A stretch of 64,000 bases of DNA from Cadophora sp. MPI-SDFR-AT-0126 (lineage: Eukaryota; Ascomycota; Leotiomycetes; Helotiales; Ploettnerulaceae): NCBI GenBank assembly GCA_020747065.1, contig JAGMVK010000014.1, forward strand, positions 1,364,001-1,428,000. The letters run 5' to 3'. How positions within the stretch are numbered: the first letter of the stretch is position 1; each line of letters starts with the position of its first letter. Position numbers and translations under genes: made by a program. Of the stretch, positions 22,789 to 35,631 are shown piece by piece. A model generated the notes under the pieces. That model was not told the origin of the DNA, did not search any database, and was given only the letters and a program-made list of their open reading frames with translations.

Positions 22789-24978
22789 TTTTGGAGAGTT
22801 TGGTATGTGAGTGAGGACGAGGAAAGATTCGTGTGAGAAGTTCGTGGGAGGTGATGGTTCGGTGAGAATAGAGATGTTCCAAGAGGAAGAAAGAGTACTC
22901 AATGCCAAAGACAGATTTCGAAATTCCCAGACAAGAAAGACAGAGAAGCACAAGTACTGCAGCAGGTATCAAGTATCAAAGTGCCTTGGGAAGGAAAAAT
23001 TGTAACAAAAACAAAGACCAAACAAACCGGGGACCACAGCATACATATAAGTCCAATCTGTCCAGCCCGTCCAGTCCGTCCAGCCTCAGTCCAGTGCAGT
23101 CCAGTCCAGTCCTAGCACATTGCAATAAATATCCCGGATCCCGAGCCCACAAGATGGTATCTCCTTGTGGCGCCCCTCCCTTCTCCTCGAGTAGTGGGGG
23201 TTTTCTATGCTATTATTCCGAGGAGAGGGTCTGACCTGAAGGGATTGGACTTACGTTTTGAGAAAATAGTACCTACATCTAGACCCCGCCATCTAGAAAC
23301 CGACCAGTCCCGTTGTCGTAGTGAGAATTAGAAACTAGACAAGACAAGACGAGTAGGAGATTCGGAATACGGACCATGTGTCGGCGAATGTCCGATGTCC
23401 TCCTCGACATCAACTTAGTTGGCAATGGGATATATTGCCCTTTCCAGACTTGCAGTTCAGGATCTGGAATCTGAAATATTGAAAGTGCAGAAACCGCATC
23501 AAGGTTGACAAAACCCCCACCTACCCATTCCGACCATCTGCATCTTCAATCCTCAACTCCTCTCTATCTAGATGGAGGGGTAACTAGACGCGAACCCTAG
23601 AACAAGGCATGTCATTCCAAAATTCGAAATGCACCGAGATATCCCAGGGTTTTGTCGTGTACAGGGTGTTTAGTTTTTCCACCAATGATTGGGGTCTGGG
23701 AGATCATCCGATCAAGGAGTCGAGCGTGGGGTAGAAGACGCTATTATTCAGCCTGTTTGACTGATGGCGACTTTTATGCGGGGCAGGCAGGGCAGGGTAC
23801 AGTACCTTTCGTACAATGCTGGAAGAAGAAACCGGGGATTTCATTTAATGGACGGCTTGGATGCATGTTGGATGGCTGGAAGGTTAGGTAGGTTTGGATC
23901 GGATCTTGGAATGTACAGATGCGGTGCCACACAGATCACTGGATGAATGGGTGATCACCGGTAGGGTGTTTTTAACAAATAGCCATTGAAGAAGCAAGCT
24001 GGATGCCGTCTTTTGATGAGGTATATACTTCCACGGTTTTATTGATTTTCTGGAAGATGCGTGAGAATTGGGCAGCAATACTTGATAATTGATTCCGGCC
24101 TGTTTTTCTTTTCCGTCTGTAGGGTAATATATCGTACCCCTTGGAGAAAGGACCGTGACAGGACATACATAGGTCAGATGCTTTATTTTGTGACAGGCAT
24201 TCCCCAGATTAGCCCTGCCTCTGCCTCTTCAATCGTCCCTCCTCGTTTTCGAACAGCAATGTACATATACCGTAAATACACAGGACCGTTCTTTGGCCGG
24301 ACTTCATCTGCCAGTCAAGTGCTTGTACATGGACATGTGATCCTACATACATGTCTTTTAAACGTAGAGAACTCGCCTTGCTTTAAAGGAGCGTTCGCTC
24401 AAGCATTGAAAGCTTAAATGATCACAATAATACCAAAGCCCTCGCTCCATAGCCACCTGCTTACTTACCTACCTTGGTAGATCCAATTCGGCCAACCCGC
24501 TGAAGTGAGTAATCCCAATTAGGGAAGGTGATCGTGTGACTGTCGTTTTTTGAAAGTAAAAGTTGGAAAACTGAGCCTTCTATATGATTGAGCGAGCATG
24601 ATAGAGATTGTAGATTCCTTTGTAGCTTCATCTAGAGCTCTAAGTACTCAGTATAGGTAAGTAAGAAGCGAGAAGTGATAAGCCACACTATGCGTGAATA
24701 ACCAGGAAGCAAGATAATGTACGCTCCCAATGCAAATGCTGACCTGAGTTCCCGCTCGAAAAATGTAAACATAAAATCAGACTTAAATCCAAAGCCAAAG
24801 CCAAGCAAGCTTCCAATGTCAACGCCAGAAATCTAACATGCCAACCAAACCCATCTGATCTCATCTCATCATATATCATCGTACATCGTACATCACCCTC
24901 CATGCTGCCATCAATCGTTCACCCATCTAAGCGTCTATGCCGCTGGTCTTCTGTCTGGCGACCGAATAGTCGAATCCT
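22789..24978. other. Intergenic, no gene seen
   Basis: About 2.2 kb containing the promoter of the aldolase gene and the 3' region of the unknown protein gene. Frames are short and unconvincing. A TCCAG-rich repeat lies at 23061-23113. Confidence 0.5.
23061..23113. repeat. Imperfect TCCAG/GTCCA repeat
   Basis: About eight copies of GTCCAG at 5-11 bp intervals, about 0.3 kb upstream of the aldolase start codon. It may be a simple-sequence tract in the promoter. Confidence 0.65.
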
Positions 24979-26676
24979 CTAAACCTCGCCCCAGCTCCCC
25001 ATGCCCCCAGTACTAGCAATCAAGCTCCCACTGCCCACACTATTCTGGCCTCCAAAATCCCAATAATGCCTGCTACTCCCACTATTCCTCACACGTCCAT
25101 TGACACTCATCCTCTCGCTAGCACAACTACTACTTCCCCTTCTAATACCCATGCCGACGACACTCACGCCAACGGGACTCGCGCCACCGGGAACACTGGC
25201 ACGCCAAGTCCTGCGCTCGATGCTGCGTCTTCTTTCTCCCGTGGATGACTGTCTAGTGACGAGAGGATGGTGTTGGCGGACTCGTGCGGCTCGTGCTGCG
25301 GTGTCGGCTGTACTGGCTGTTGCGAGATGAGAGGTGCCTGCTGTGCTGAAATCTGTGGCTGAAGGGGGGGAAGTCTGTGTCTTAAACTTTGATGTGAATC
25401 GTGACCGTAGATATCGGAAGACCATCTTGATGTCTAGATCTCTTTCCCACTCCTCGCGGGTCAGTGTCGGATGTAGGGCGTTCTCTGCTCTTGGCGTGGC
25501 GTCCTCGTCTTGTGCTGGTGTGGCTAGGGAGGTGGTGGGAATGGGGATAGCTGGTGTTTGGATCGTGGGGTGGAATTGAGGTGATGGAAGAGTGGATGCT
25601 TCGACTGGATGGTCTCGAGTCTCGGGAATGACTGGCAGGCCAGCATATGGAAGAGGCGTTTGTTGAGAGTGGAGGTATGTGGAGAAAGCTCCTGGATGTT
25701 CTGATAACTGGCTGACCAGAATGCCCAATTCCTGAGCAACACGTTCTAGCAGTCGGTGTTCCCAGGACGATTCGTCGTATTTCTTCGTGTGGATTATGCT
25801 CTGCGAGGCTGGCGGCGTGGTCGACAAATCGTCGTCTCCAGGTAACGATTCCCCAAATATGATAGCCAGTAGATCATCATCGATTCCCATCAGATCACGA
25901 ATAACCCTCTTCGTAATCCTATTCCAGAAACTATCACTCTCCTCATCCGGCTCCTGTTCACCCACCATACTGAGCGTCGCCGCATCCTCGTCTTTATCCT
26001 CGACCACTACCCGCCGCTCACTACTCATACTCTGTTTCCTCCTTCTGGTCTCCTTCTGAATCTCGTCTACCAACAGCCTGCTCTGCTCCATCCTCCACAT
26101 CTCAATCCTTCTTGTCCTCTCTGCCTCTGCAGCACGTTCCCCCTCCTCAAGTATCCCCATCTCAAGACTCTCCCTCCGTCTCTTCACCCGTCTGGGGTTA
26201 TACCGCTCAAACGCATACAGATGTTCCTGCACATCTTCTCCCATAGCCGTCTGATCGAGTCGAAAGCTCCCCAGACCGTCATGAGTCGGTAGGACGGTCC
26301 CGCTGGCTTCACCACTTTCGCGGTATACACTGGGCTCCGCTCTGAATTCGTGCAGATGGCTATCCAGACTATCCAGCTCGCCATCCTCCTCATCAATAGC
26401 CTCCTCTGATCCCTCCTCGTAATCATAACTCCTAGCCGCAGTATCTAGACTCCCGAAATCACTTATCCGCGACCTGCCAGCTGTGCGCGTCCGCGCTGTC
26501 GACGTCGTGTACCCGCGTTCGGTGGTCGATGCTGCGGAAGGGGAGAAGAGGATCCATTCTTGGGAGTCGGCGATGTTGTGGTGTTGTGTTTGGGCGGGGA
26601 TTTGTGTTTGCTGTGGTTCTGCTGGAGCGGTATACACGCGTTGGGGGGCGTGGAAGGTTGGTTGGCGGAATGCCAT
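24979..26676 (-). CDS. Conserved-looking fungal protein of unknown function
   Basis: Single-exon frame of 565 residues from the ATG at 26676, which has an excellent context (CACCATGGCA). I do not recognise a family. The N-terminus is Gln/Pro-rich, then comes an acidic stretch near 100-125 (EEGSEEAIDEEDGELD) and a basic Arg-rich helix near 165-245 that could form a coiled coil. A compact region follows around 250-345, with SFWNRITKRVIRDLMGIDD and SWEHRLLERVAQELGILVS, and looks folded. The C-terminal third is low complexity and Ser/Gly-rich. There is no signal peptide or membrane segment, and neighbours give no functional hint. Confidence 0.7.
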   Translation of the reverse strand: MAFRQPTFHAPQRVYTAPAEPQQTQIPAQTQHHNIADSQEWILFSPSAASTTERGYTTSTARTRTAGRSRISDFGSLDTAARSYDYEEGSEEAIDEEDGELDSLDSHLHEFRAEPSVYRESGEASGTVLPTHDGLGSFRLDQTAMGEDVQEHLYAFERYNPRRVKRRRESLEMGILEEGERAAEAERTRRIEMWRMEQSRLLVDEIQKETRRRKQSMSSERRVVVEDKDEDAATLSMVGEQEPDEESDSFWNRITKRVIRDLMGIDDDLLAIIFGESLPGDDDLSTTPPASQSIIHTKKYDESSWEHRLLERVAQELGILVSQLSEHPGAFSTYLHSQQTPLPYAGLPVIPETRDHPVEASTLPSPQFHPTIQTPAIPIPTTSLATPAQDEDATPRAENALHPTLTREEWERDLDIKMVFRYLRSRFTSKFKTQTSPPSATDFSTAGTSHLATASTADTAARAARVRQHHPLVTRQSSTGERRRSIERRTWRASVPGGASPVGVSVVGMGIRRGSSSCASERMSVNGRVRNSGSSRHYWDFGGQNSVGSGSLIASTGGMGSWGEV

Positions 26677-28518
26677 GGTGGATGGATGTTGAGATGTGAT
26701 TGCCAGGGACAAAGAGTTGGCAATTATAGTCGACGATAGACTTTCTTGGGACAGATCTTGATACCACAGCACAGGCTGTATGGAAATCTTAAACCTGTGC
26801 AGTGATGCGTCCAGTGCACGGGGAGGGGAGGTCGTGCGACTATGTAGCTTGATTCATCCGCTTCCCCTTATCTGGGCGTAGGCGAAGTCGTGGTCGTACA
26901 AGTGTTGACTTGGCAGGGCGTCAGGGCGATGGTGTTGATAGAAACTTGACGAGGCAGGACGAATATATTAGAAAGTAGACTTGACCGGTGAGAAGGATAG
27001 AGATGAATGAATCCCTTGTCGGGGGCAAATCAACCCAATGTCCTCGAGTCGTATGTCTTGGGGCTAGTCCCAGTTCGATAGACGGGGCGTCTGATCCTGG
27101 ACCACCTCACTCTAGCTCACGATGATGCAAGTTGTGAGAGGAGGGGAATCAGAATGAAGGGTCCCGCAATGACCACGTGGATCAGTCGCAGGGTAGGCGA
27201 TGGGTGATGCTGGTATTCAGTATGGGTGTGAGAAAGGATTGCAGTGTAATAGAAAGGAGAGGAAACAAAAGGAGAGATTGCAATTATCTACGAAGATAAA
27301 AGATGAGAATATGCTCCAACTTGACTCATCAACGATTATTCAGATAGGGCGTAAGGGTGTGGTGAGGTATGCCATTGCATGGTTTAGGTAGGTGAGGCTC
27401 ACTTCACACTATCCCCTGGCGGAGTACAGCTGCAGTACACTGCAGTGGCCTTCGTTGTACGAGATATGGCGGTGTTTGGTTGACAGCACTCAGTAATCAT
27501 CATTCTCTGCAGAAAGAAGTCCAATACAACCCTACCTGCCTACCCTACTGTACAGTTCCTGAAATCGGCCTCTTATCGCAGCCCGACGATACAGTACACC
27601 GAAAGTAATGACGATGACGAGATAAGCATAAGCTCTGGTGTGACGATACCTCCCGTAAGGTAAAAGCCAATCCCGAATCTTGGCCGGCAGTCAGATCCCA
27701 CTTACCGGTTTCTTCCTATCCTTTGATCCTCCAACCTGACTCGAGTCCATACCCTCATCAGCAAAACTCTGAAATTGTCACCCCATTGATGAGATGAGTC
27801 TTCTCCTATGTCTGTACGGATGTACGAGATATCAAAACATCGGATATGCGGAAACGGAAAGATGGGCCTTGCCGTCCTGCCGCTCAATCTGATGCAGACT
27901 GATCCTGCATGTAGTTTATTTTAACTTAGGGGATGAGTGCGGCTTTATCAGTCAACAAGGCCCCCTAATTTCTGTCGCTTAAGCTCTGTTATCGGTCTGC
28001 TTCTCCTGATGACAGTGGTCCCGATGGGATTCCTTTTGCGTCAAAGCAATGCAGATTTGTTTTCGATGATTACGACCTGAAGTTCCGAGGTGTATTATAT
28101 TTACTAACGTGCTGTGAATCGTCCAGTACTTTTCGTGTGTTTTGCGATTATTTATTTGGTTGCGCGCCTCTTTTCGCCTCGCCTATCCACCTGCCATGTA
28201 ATGAAAGGGGTAATATTCGGTAGCTCCCGGAGCAAACCCCGATGGGTGATGCTGAATGACTCTTTACAAGTTCAGAGTTTCTCGTTTGTAACAGTCTGAA
28301 AAGTATTCGGAATTTCGGAGTGTTGGTGAAAAGCTAGATTCTGCCCTGTTGGGGTACCTGACTATTTTTGACAGAAAAAGTTTGAAAGTACTGGTTCATG
28401 GTGATTCAATGACGATGAGGTGCATATTCCGACATCTTTTCGAGTTTTTCAAGTCAGTGTGATTTCAAAAGGCCGTATGATTACTCGTCTCCAAAAGTCA
28501 TCCGTTGTTTTATTCATT
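26677..28518. other. Intergenic, no gene seen
   Basis: About 1.8 kb containing the promoter of the unknown protein gene and the 3' region of the phosphopantetheinyl transferase gene. No coding signal is seen. Confidence 0.5.
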
Positions 28519-29706
28519 TCAGCTCTCAGCCAATTGCAATATATCTTTCAGATCCAATTCAACCCATCTTCCCATCTCAACATTCTGCCCTCCTTGCGGC
28601 ATTCTCACAGCGCCTGCAATCATATACTGCTCTCCCAAAGCCGCCAACTCCATCTTCACATCCTCCACCTTCCTCCCTTTAAACATCATACTAAAGTCCT
28701 TCTGTACCTCACCTTCCCTCAAGTCCTCTCCTCCTCCACCCTCCTCCTTCCCAGGAGCCGGCGCCTCAACCCCCAAAATCTCCAATTCCTTCAACCACGG
28801 CGCCGCAAAGGCTTCCCCAGTCATCTTAACATACGCCTCCCTCACACACCAAAACGCATAAAACCTCCTCAGCTTCCCCTCCACAACACCCCCACTCTCA
28901 ACCCTAACCTCGAAATCCTCCCCATCCCTACCCACAGCCTTAACACTCAACGTCGTTCCCCTCCACTGACACCGCGAGATAGCGTCCATGCCGTAGCCGC
29001 TCAGCTTGGCACCTCGCATGCGTAGGTCGACGGGCACGGGCTTGAGTCGCATCTCGCTGAGTTCCGAGTCGGCGAAGACGTCCGCGTGCATGTCGACCCA
29101 TTTGAAGAAGCCCTCGCGGTCGATGTAGGCGTGCTCCATTTTCTGGCGCTCGTTCACGCAGACGACGTCTGTGCCGACATCGATGGGGTGGGCGTAGCCA
29201 ACGGCGGCGATGAGGGATACGATGCCGGCTTGATGGGAGACGTTGAAGTCTAGTCTGCTGGTTGCGCCATGTGAATCTTGACTAGTTGATGGATTCGGTA
29301 ATGCGAAGAAGGGCTTCCCTCTGTCGCCTCTAGATATGAAGCTTTCATTCCATTTTACACCCCCGTATTTCGTGATTACGAAATGCTTGAGTAGATGGGA
29401 TGCTAATTTTGTTTTGGCATCGCGAACGTGGTGATATCGAAGTACGCTGTTTTGCTCTGGTTCTGATAGGAGGGATAGTTCTTTGGCGGCCTGTACTCAT
29501 GTTAATGTGTAGATCTTGATCGACTGGTAATGTATATTTTTCATCCAGTAATTGATAGAAATCACGCAGAATAGGAGACTCACAACTGTCTTGAGTGCAG
29601 CTACCTCATCCTGTGTCTTTGCTTGTTTTGGGACCGGCCAGAGCGATCGCGTGTCGATGAACCATTGTATAATCCTTGGTCCAGGAGAAGCTTCAGAGGA
29701 ATTCAT
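28519..29706 (-). CDS. 4'-phosphopantetheinyl transferase (Sfp/NpgA type)
   Basis: Two exons, 29706-29584 and 29490-28519, give 364 residues. The protein starts with the IIQWFIDTRSLWP segment typical of fungal NpgA/CfwA enzymes. It then shows LRYHHVRDAKTKLASHLLK, FNVSHQAG (about 123), the Mg2+-binding GTDVVCVNER (about 150) and FWCVREAYVKMTGEA (about 250-265), the hallmark catalytic and coenzyme A-binding motifs. A Gly/Glu-rich insert lies at about 285-300. This enzyme moves phosphopantetheine from CoA to carrier domains of NRPS, PKS and aminoadipate reductase. Fungi usually have one such broad-range enzyme, so it would serve the carrier domain of the A-T-R protein at 60410-63846. The linkage of about 31 kb is probably chance, since this gene is essential for many pathways. 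Confidence 0.92.
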
Positions 29707-30792
29707 GTTGGTCAATAGAGCTCCCCAAGATCAGGATCTAGAAACCACATTGTGATGGAGTGAGGTTGAGGTATGGACTTGATAAAACATGCCGAGATGT
29801 TCATTCGGAGGCCGAATCACGTGGGTAAGCAGGCGATGTGTTTGACTCTCCAAGCAAAGCTTCTCTGTATATCTTCAAGTATATTTGTCTTAGACTTAGA
29901 AATTCTGGTTGCCCACGAATTTTGATTTTAGGAAAAGCTCGAAAGTGGTGAACTTTCTTCAGAATTCAGGCCGCCTCACCGCTTCGGCGGTATCCTGCCA
30001 CCCACTAGTGATGAGGACAAGAGCTAGGGACAAAATGCCTAGGGAACTAGATAATGCCAATGTCTTTCAAGCAAAAGGAAGCATTCGGCTGGAATACCGA
30101 AATGCACTAGAACTTCTGTGAAAGAATTATAAGATCGAATTCAAAGTTGAATTAAAGATCCTTCATGGTGACGGATGAGTAAGTAACTGCTCGGCAAATA
30201 GGAAGGAACTGTAAGCATCAAGGAGTCGCAAGTGTAACTTAAGTACAGAGAAACAAAAGATGAAAGCCACGGGGAAGCCATTGAGACATCAAAGACTGTG
30301 CTTCATGGTTTTCAAGACGACTGAATCAACGACCCGTCAACTTCTGTCGAGAGCATCCTCACTTTCAAGTCCATTAAGTCAACCCCGAAACAGCCGGCGG
30401 CGTCCATACGCCGGGCGAGCCGCATTGCCGCCACATCAGCATGCCTGCATCCACACACTCAACACCAAACTCCACATCGACCTCCTATCCACCCAATTGG
30501 GGGACCCTCATTACACGCGTCCAACCCTCGACCTCAAGACACCCTTTCAATTCCCACGACGACGACGACGACAACACTCCTTTCAACACTCCCTCGACAA
30601 CTTGACTGTTCTCGAGCTTCAAACAGATCTGCTGTTCCAATCCATTGATCCACACGATCCAACCGTCGCCAGGTCCAGGATCAACCCCCCCGTTTCGAAA
30701 TCTCCTATCGTTCGAGCAATCGTTCGATTCCTCTCCCCTCCCAATTCAAGAAGACCCAGCGCAGTGGATCACAAAGCCAAGGCATCGCAGAC
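29707..30792. promoter_or_regulatory. Divergent promoter region (phosphopantetheinyl transferase / YTP1-like)
   Basis: About 1.1 kb between two divergent start codons. A long open frame at 30260-30805 runs through the region and overlaps the YTP1-like start, but its composition is Arg/Pro/Ser-rich and lacks any domain. It is best read as leader sequence. Confidence 0.5.
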
Positions 30793-32416
30793 ATGGCGCG
30801 CCTAACGCCATCCGTCTCATCGCTATCGCTCTGTCTGCCCTTCTCACTCGCAGTCATTCTTTCTGCGAAAGGGAACGGCGTTGCTGCACACGGAGGAGAA
30901 CACGAAATGTCGAAGATTGTTACGGGAGAATGGATCTCCGACGATCCAATTGTATGTTAACTCTGCTGGATAAACATGGTGGATTTCAAAGAAGAAGTGC
31001 TTATTCGAATAGGATGCTATATTATGGATACATATTCTCCTGATGATGCTGTCTTTCGGCATCATCTTCCCTACAGGGATGGTTCTTGGGGTAAGCATTA
31101 CACCCTTTTGACGTATATATTTCCCTCAGAATACACACTGAGAATGAACAGATAGTCCGTAACCGCTGGCACGTCCCCGTCCAAATACTCGGAACCCTCA
31201 TCGCAGTACCAGCTTACTTCCTCGGCCACTTGCACAAAGGCCGAGCCTTCTCGCACAATGTCCACGCCGCCTTCGCAAACTGGCTGATGCTCATGCTGAT
31301 CGTCCAAATCGTCTTTGGAATCTACCTCAAATTCCATATCACGAAAGGCTTCCACGGCAAGATCCGCAAGGTGGCTGTATACGGACATGGAATTGTCGGA
31401 AAAGCCATGCCTGTGGCGGCTTGGGCACAAATGCTCTTTGGTGGCATTACGGCGCTGGGATTCTGTAGGGATGATCATTTGGGGCAATGTCTTGCACATT
31501 TTATTATGGGAAGCGCGTTTATTGGATATGGAATTATCCTCACGCTCATGATGTTGGTTGGCCAAGCATGGTTGAGGCGATCTGGACGTAGTCAGGAGTT
31601 CTTCGACTCGGCATTGATTGCGGCTTGGGGATGTGTCAATACTTTCACAGAACATAGATGGGGAGGTGCGTGGGTTGCGAACGATATCCAGCATACAACT
31701 ATGGGCGTCATTTGGTGGTGTGCGGGTTTGACGGGGGTCTGGTTGAGCAGAAAGAGAGATGGAACTCCAAAGAGGAATTTTGTGCCTGGTTTTGTCATCC
31801 TGCTGACCGGTTGGGCCATGTCTGGACATCCTCAACATCTGCCACTCAGTACCATGGTGCATGTTGTTTTTGGATATACTTTAATGGCGGCAGGTCTAGG
31901 CCGTATCATTGAGGTTGCATTCGTGTTACGAGACGCTGCAACAACAGAGGACGGAGAACCAAACAGCTTCCAATACATTACACCATTCGTAAGTCACCTT
32001 TACACCCCTCTAATTCCAACCTAGAAGAAACCCCACTGACTCTCAGACAGCTCCTCTACGCCTCCGGCTTCCTCTTCATGGGCGCCACCGAGGAACAAAT
32101 GCAACTCATCTCCGACGCCGGCATAACCCACGTCTCCTACGTTCTCGTCCTCTACTCCTTCGCCTTCCTGATCTTCCTCTTCACCAACATGCTACTCCAC
32201 CTCTACTCCGTCAACTCGTCACCGCCCGTCCCGCCCAAAGACATCGATGCCCCTGCTAGGGCACCGAGACTGCCCAGGGTGAATGGGCATAATCCGAGTG
32301 ATAGTCGGCAGATAAGAGATGCGGAGGAGTTTGAGTTGGAGGGCTTGATGAGTGAGGATGAGGCGGGACCAGAGAGCCCGAGTACGTTGGGGAGGAACAA
32401 TGAGACGAGGGTATGA
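30793..32416 (+). CDS. YTP1-like multi-pass membrane protein
   Basis: Four exons: 30793-30951, 31013-31090, 31152-31988 and 32051-32416; all phase 0; 479 residues. A hydrophobic leader (about 10-26) resembles a signal peptide. The next segments fit the DUF2427/YTP1 architecture: ILWIHILLMMLSFGIIFPTG, then several helices with conserved histidines (HVPVQILG, HLHKGRAFSHNVHAAFANW, YGHGIVGK), then the YTP1 C-terminal region with FTEHRWGGAWVANDIQHTT and YASGFLFMGATEEQM. About nine membrane helices are apparent. The tail (380-479) is hydrophilic. The paired histidines recall cytochrome b561-like haem ligands, but haem binding is inference. The molecular role of YTP1 proteins is not established. Confidence 0.88.
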
Positions 32417-33129
32417 AGTGGTCTGAGAAGAAGAAATTGGGACAGGCAGGGTGTATATTTTATGAAAGAAGGGAGGGGAGTGGCTGAGATGGTCAAGCGG
32501 CGGATTCCGTCCACCCATGCATATATAGGCGTTAGGAGATGGATTGGGACTTTGATCTGGACGGTTTCGTTCATTCGATGCATTGGTTGCAAGCGGTATC
32601 GTAGGGCGAAGTGGACAAAGTATAGGATTAATATCTATCTACCTTCATCTATTCGTACCTCTTGTCTGACTCTCTGTTGATTTAAACTCTTGAATAGATT
32701 ACAGTATGTATTTGCACCCGGGTGGCACACACTATCTCTACATCAAGTCAAGTCATATCTAGGACGTTCCGCACTACATGGTATACTGTAGTAGACTATA
32801 ATATCGAGCTTCCATATGGCATTTCGCTGCACGTATGGGATGGGATGGGTTTCTCCCTTCAGGATTCAGGGAGATGCCAGAGTGACTAAATCCTTCAGCA
32901 AGTGTTTGCACATTCACAGAAGGGGCCGACTATTAGATGTAATGCTTTCATGTTCATTTCTATCTAAAGGCTGCAATGCTTTTATAAGCATACCGCCGTC
33001 CTCTATGCAAGCATGGTCGCTGCTATCTAGAAAACGCAGTAATGATGACCTCGTTTCTCTCTCATGCTTACTTCACATCTATCATATCATCTCCTCTTCC
33101 ATGCTCCAAACGAAATCTTTTCCCTCACT
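32417..33129. other. Convergent intergenic region, no gene seen
   Basis: Shared 3' region of the YTP1-like gene and the Doa1-like gene. No coding signal is seen. Confidence 0.55.
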
Positions 33130-35631
33130 TCACTTCAACAACTCCCGAATCTCCCTCGCAGCATTCTTGATCCGTGGATCCGTAGCCTTGGCCAGCGCAG
33201 TCGATATGCTCTTCTCAATGCCATACACATCCTTCGCCGCACTCTTGACCTCATCATCGATATAGAGGATAGTACCCGTAGCGACTAGGGCTCTGAAGAC
33301 AACTTCTGAGTCAGCTTGCGAAGACAGGATCTTAGATAGCGTGTCGATGATAGCGAGGACGTGTTCAAATGATGCATTGTCCTTATTTGAGAGGAATAGG
33401 ACAGCGTAGTTGATGTAGACGGTGGTAGCTGCTACCAGGAGATTGCGGTTCGTGCTACTCTTGATGGCTGTCGATACGGCGTCCTGGATCTTCTCGAATT
33501 CCTTGGTGGCGAGGGCTCGGCCTTCCGATGAGGCGAAGAGGTTGGCGAAGGCGCGGGTGGCCATCATGACATGGTTTTCGGCCGGGGTTTCTGTCTCGAC
33601 GGCGCCGACGAGGAGGAGATCTACAATGTTGCCGCCTGGGTGGTCAAATTTCGCGGTTTCTGGTGCGACAACCAAGAGACGGAGGAGATCGAGACCTGGC
33701 ATGCGGTCTTTGTAGGGCCATGTGGTGACCAGCTTTATGATGAGGTCCAGCCCGCCCTCTACGTTTTGGGATTTGGCAGTTGCTCCTGAATCGTCGAGGT
33801 GTTTGCACAGTTTGTCCAAAGTCGCTGTTTCGCTAGGACTCAATCCAAGGTCTTTCTGGCCAGTTGCGACCAAGGCTTGGCTCAGCTCTCCAATCTTCTT
33901 TTGGATCGTGGGCACTCGAGCAACGAGAATGGATAGGTACTCCTTTTGCGGAAGACTCTTTGGTGGTGGTGCTGGCACACTCGGGGTACTGGGTTGATCA
34001 GGTCGATATCGATTCTCACTTCCCCAAGGATCTGATCCTCCTGTCTGTGCTTGATTTTGGCCGATTGTCGCTCCTTGCGTGTTCTGAATGATGAAGTTTG
34101 CTACTTGCTCAAGGTATGTGATAGGAGCTTCGTTATCTTGTATGAATTTTGTGGCTGCGTCGTAGGGATTCTGGGATACGTTGTATGGTAGCTTGAGAGG
34201 CGGTTTCCCATCCTCCATATCTACATCGAATACGAAATCGTACTCTTTGCCTTTGTACTCGGTCTGTAGAAATTAGAAAATAATTTCTCATTTGGAAGTT
34301 GGACTGGCCTTCTTGCTACTGCTACCAACGGCATCAACCACAGTTCCAACCAACGTCCATTCTCTTTGTCCTGTAACAGTAAGTGTATATTCTTAGGATT
34401 TGGGGTGTATGACCAACCAGATGACCATGAATGTGCTGTTACTGAACCGTCCAATTCTCGAATAGTCACAATCTGCCCGTCTTTCGTCCCTGACTTCTGT
34501 ATCAAGAACTCCGGTCCAGGCATATTCTCCTTATTTACGTCTAGCGTCTGCTGGGGTATCGACGAGGCTTTTACGGCTTCCTCAAATTGAGCTGTGGTCT
34601 CCGCATTCGCAAATCGTTCTGGATCTCTAGTGAACACTCGTACTATCCGATCACTAGCTCCCGATACAATATCTCCATTCTCGGCACAAACAGCAACAGA
34701 CCAGACGGATATCGCAGGGTGTGTGATAGTCTGGATGCACTGATTTCCTTTCCATACTCTCATAGTGCGATCCTCCCCAGAACTGACCAATTCCCCGCTT
34801 GGTAAGGCAGCCAGGGAATAAATGAAACTTTCGTGACCACGCAATTCCCCAACCTGTTGTCCAGAAATCTTCCAAAGTCGAATAGCTCCATCATTATCCG
34901 CAGATGCAAAATCGCCACCAGACGGATGACCTTTGGGAAGTCGACATAAAGCTCGTACTGGAGAATTGCTTGCTTGAAATGATTGCAGCAGCTTTCCTGA
35001 CTTGCTGAAAATGCGGATCTTTTTGTCTGCGCATCCAGTGATAATAGTCTCATCATCGTATGCCAGGACCGCCCAGACCGTTCCTTCATGTCCCCTCAAC
35101 ACTGCTGAACACTCCCACTTTCCAACAGGAAATACTCTGGCATCATGATCCCAGGATCCGCTGACAATGTATTTGCCTGCTGGATCGATATCTAAGGCGC
35201 ACACGTCCCTACTGTGCCCGAGTAACAGAGCTTCCGCATCTTCTTCTGCAGCTTTTGTTGGTTGCCGAACATCGATGACTACATCCTTTCCGCTGGAGAT
35301 TATGAGTCCGTCCGGAAAGTCTGCGCTCGGTTTTAAGTATGCGACAGTGTTCATCCAGGAGCCAGCGTGAGAGGATATCGTTCCATCGTAAAGAGGTGGA
35401 TTGTCAGAAAGGCGCTTCCATAATCGCACCGTGCCGTCTCTTGATGCAGAAAGAACTGCTTTCGAGGAGGGGAAAGCTACACCGCGGACCTGGACAAATT
35501 AGCTCTTGTATAGAGACGACCATAGGTTGATAGCTCAGACTTCAAAGCCAATGGGGCAAAAGAAGTTTGGAGAATAATCCTACATCATCATCATGCTCTG
35601 CCAGAATAGCTGATATCTTGTATTCCGCCAT
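33130..35631 (-). CDS. DOA1: Doa1/Ufd3/PLAA-type WD40-PFU-PUL protein
   Basis: Model exons: 35631-35584, 35489-34418, 34370-about 34309 and 34263-33130; about 771 residues. The first 300 residues form WD40 repeats (GHSRDVCALDIDPAGKYIVS, GHEGTVWAVLAYDD and similar). A PFU ubiquitin-binding domain follows (REWTLVGTVVDAVG, then YKGKEYDFVFDVD), then a C-terminal PUL armadillo domain ending in TDPRIKNAAREIRELLK that binds Cdc48/p97. This adaptor works in ubiquitin-dependent degradation and ubiquitin recycling. The intron inside the PFU domain is uncertain. No GT donor is both well formed and in phase with the CTACAG acceptor at 34264. A GC donor at 34308 keeps the expected linker and frame. The intron at 34417-34371 has a weak GTTGGT donor. 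Gene identity is not affected. Confidence 0.88.

Noticed and set aside
28420..29025. Plus-strand 201-codon frame
   Set aside because: Antisense to the phosphopantetheinyl transferase exon, no domain.
30260..30805. Plus-strand 181-codon frame ahead of the YTP1-like gene
   Set aside because: Overlaps the YTP1-like start in another frame, basic low-complexity composition. More likely leader sequence.
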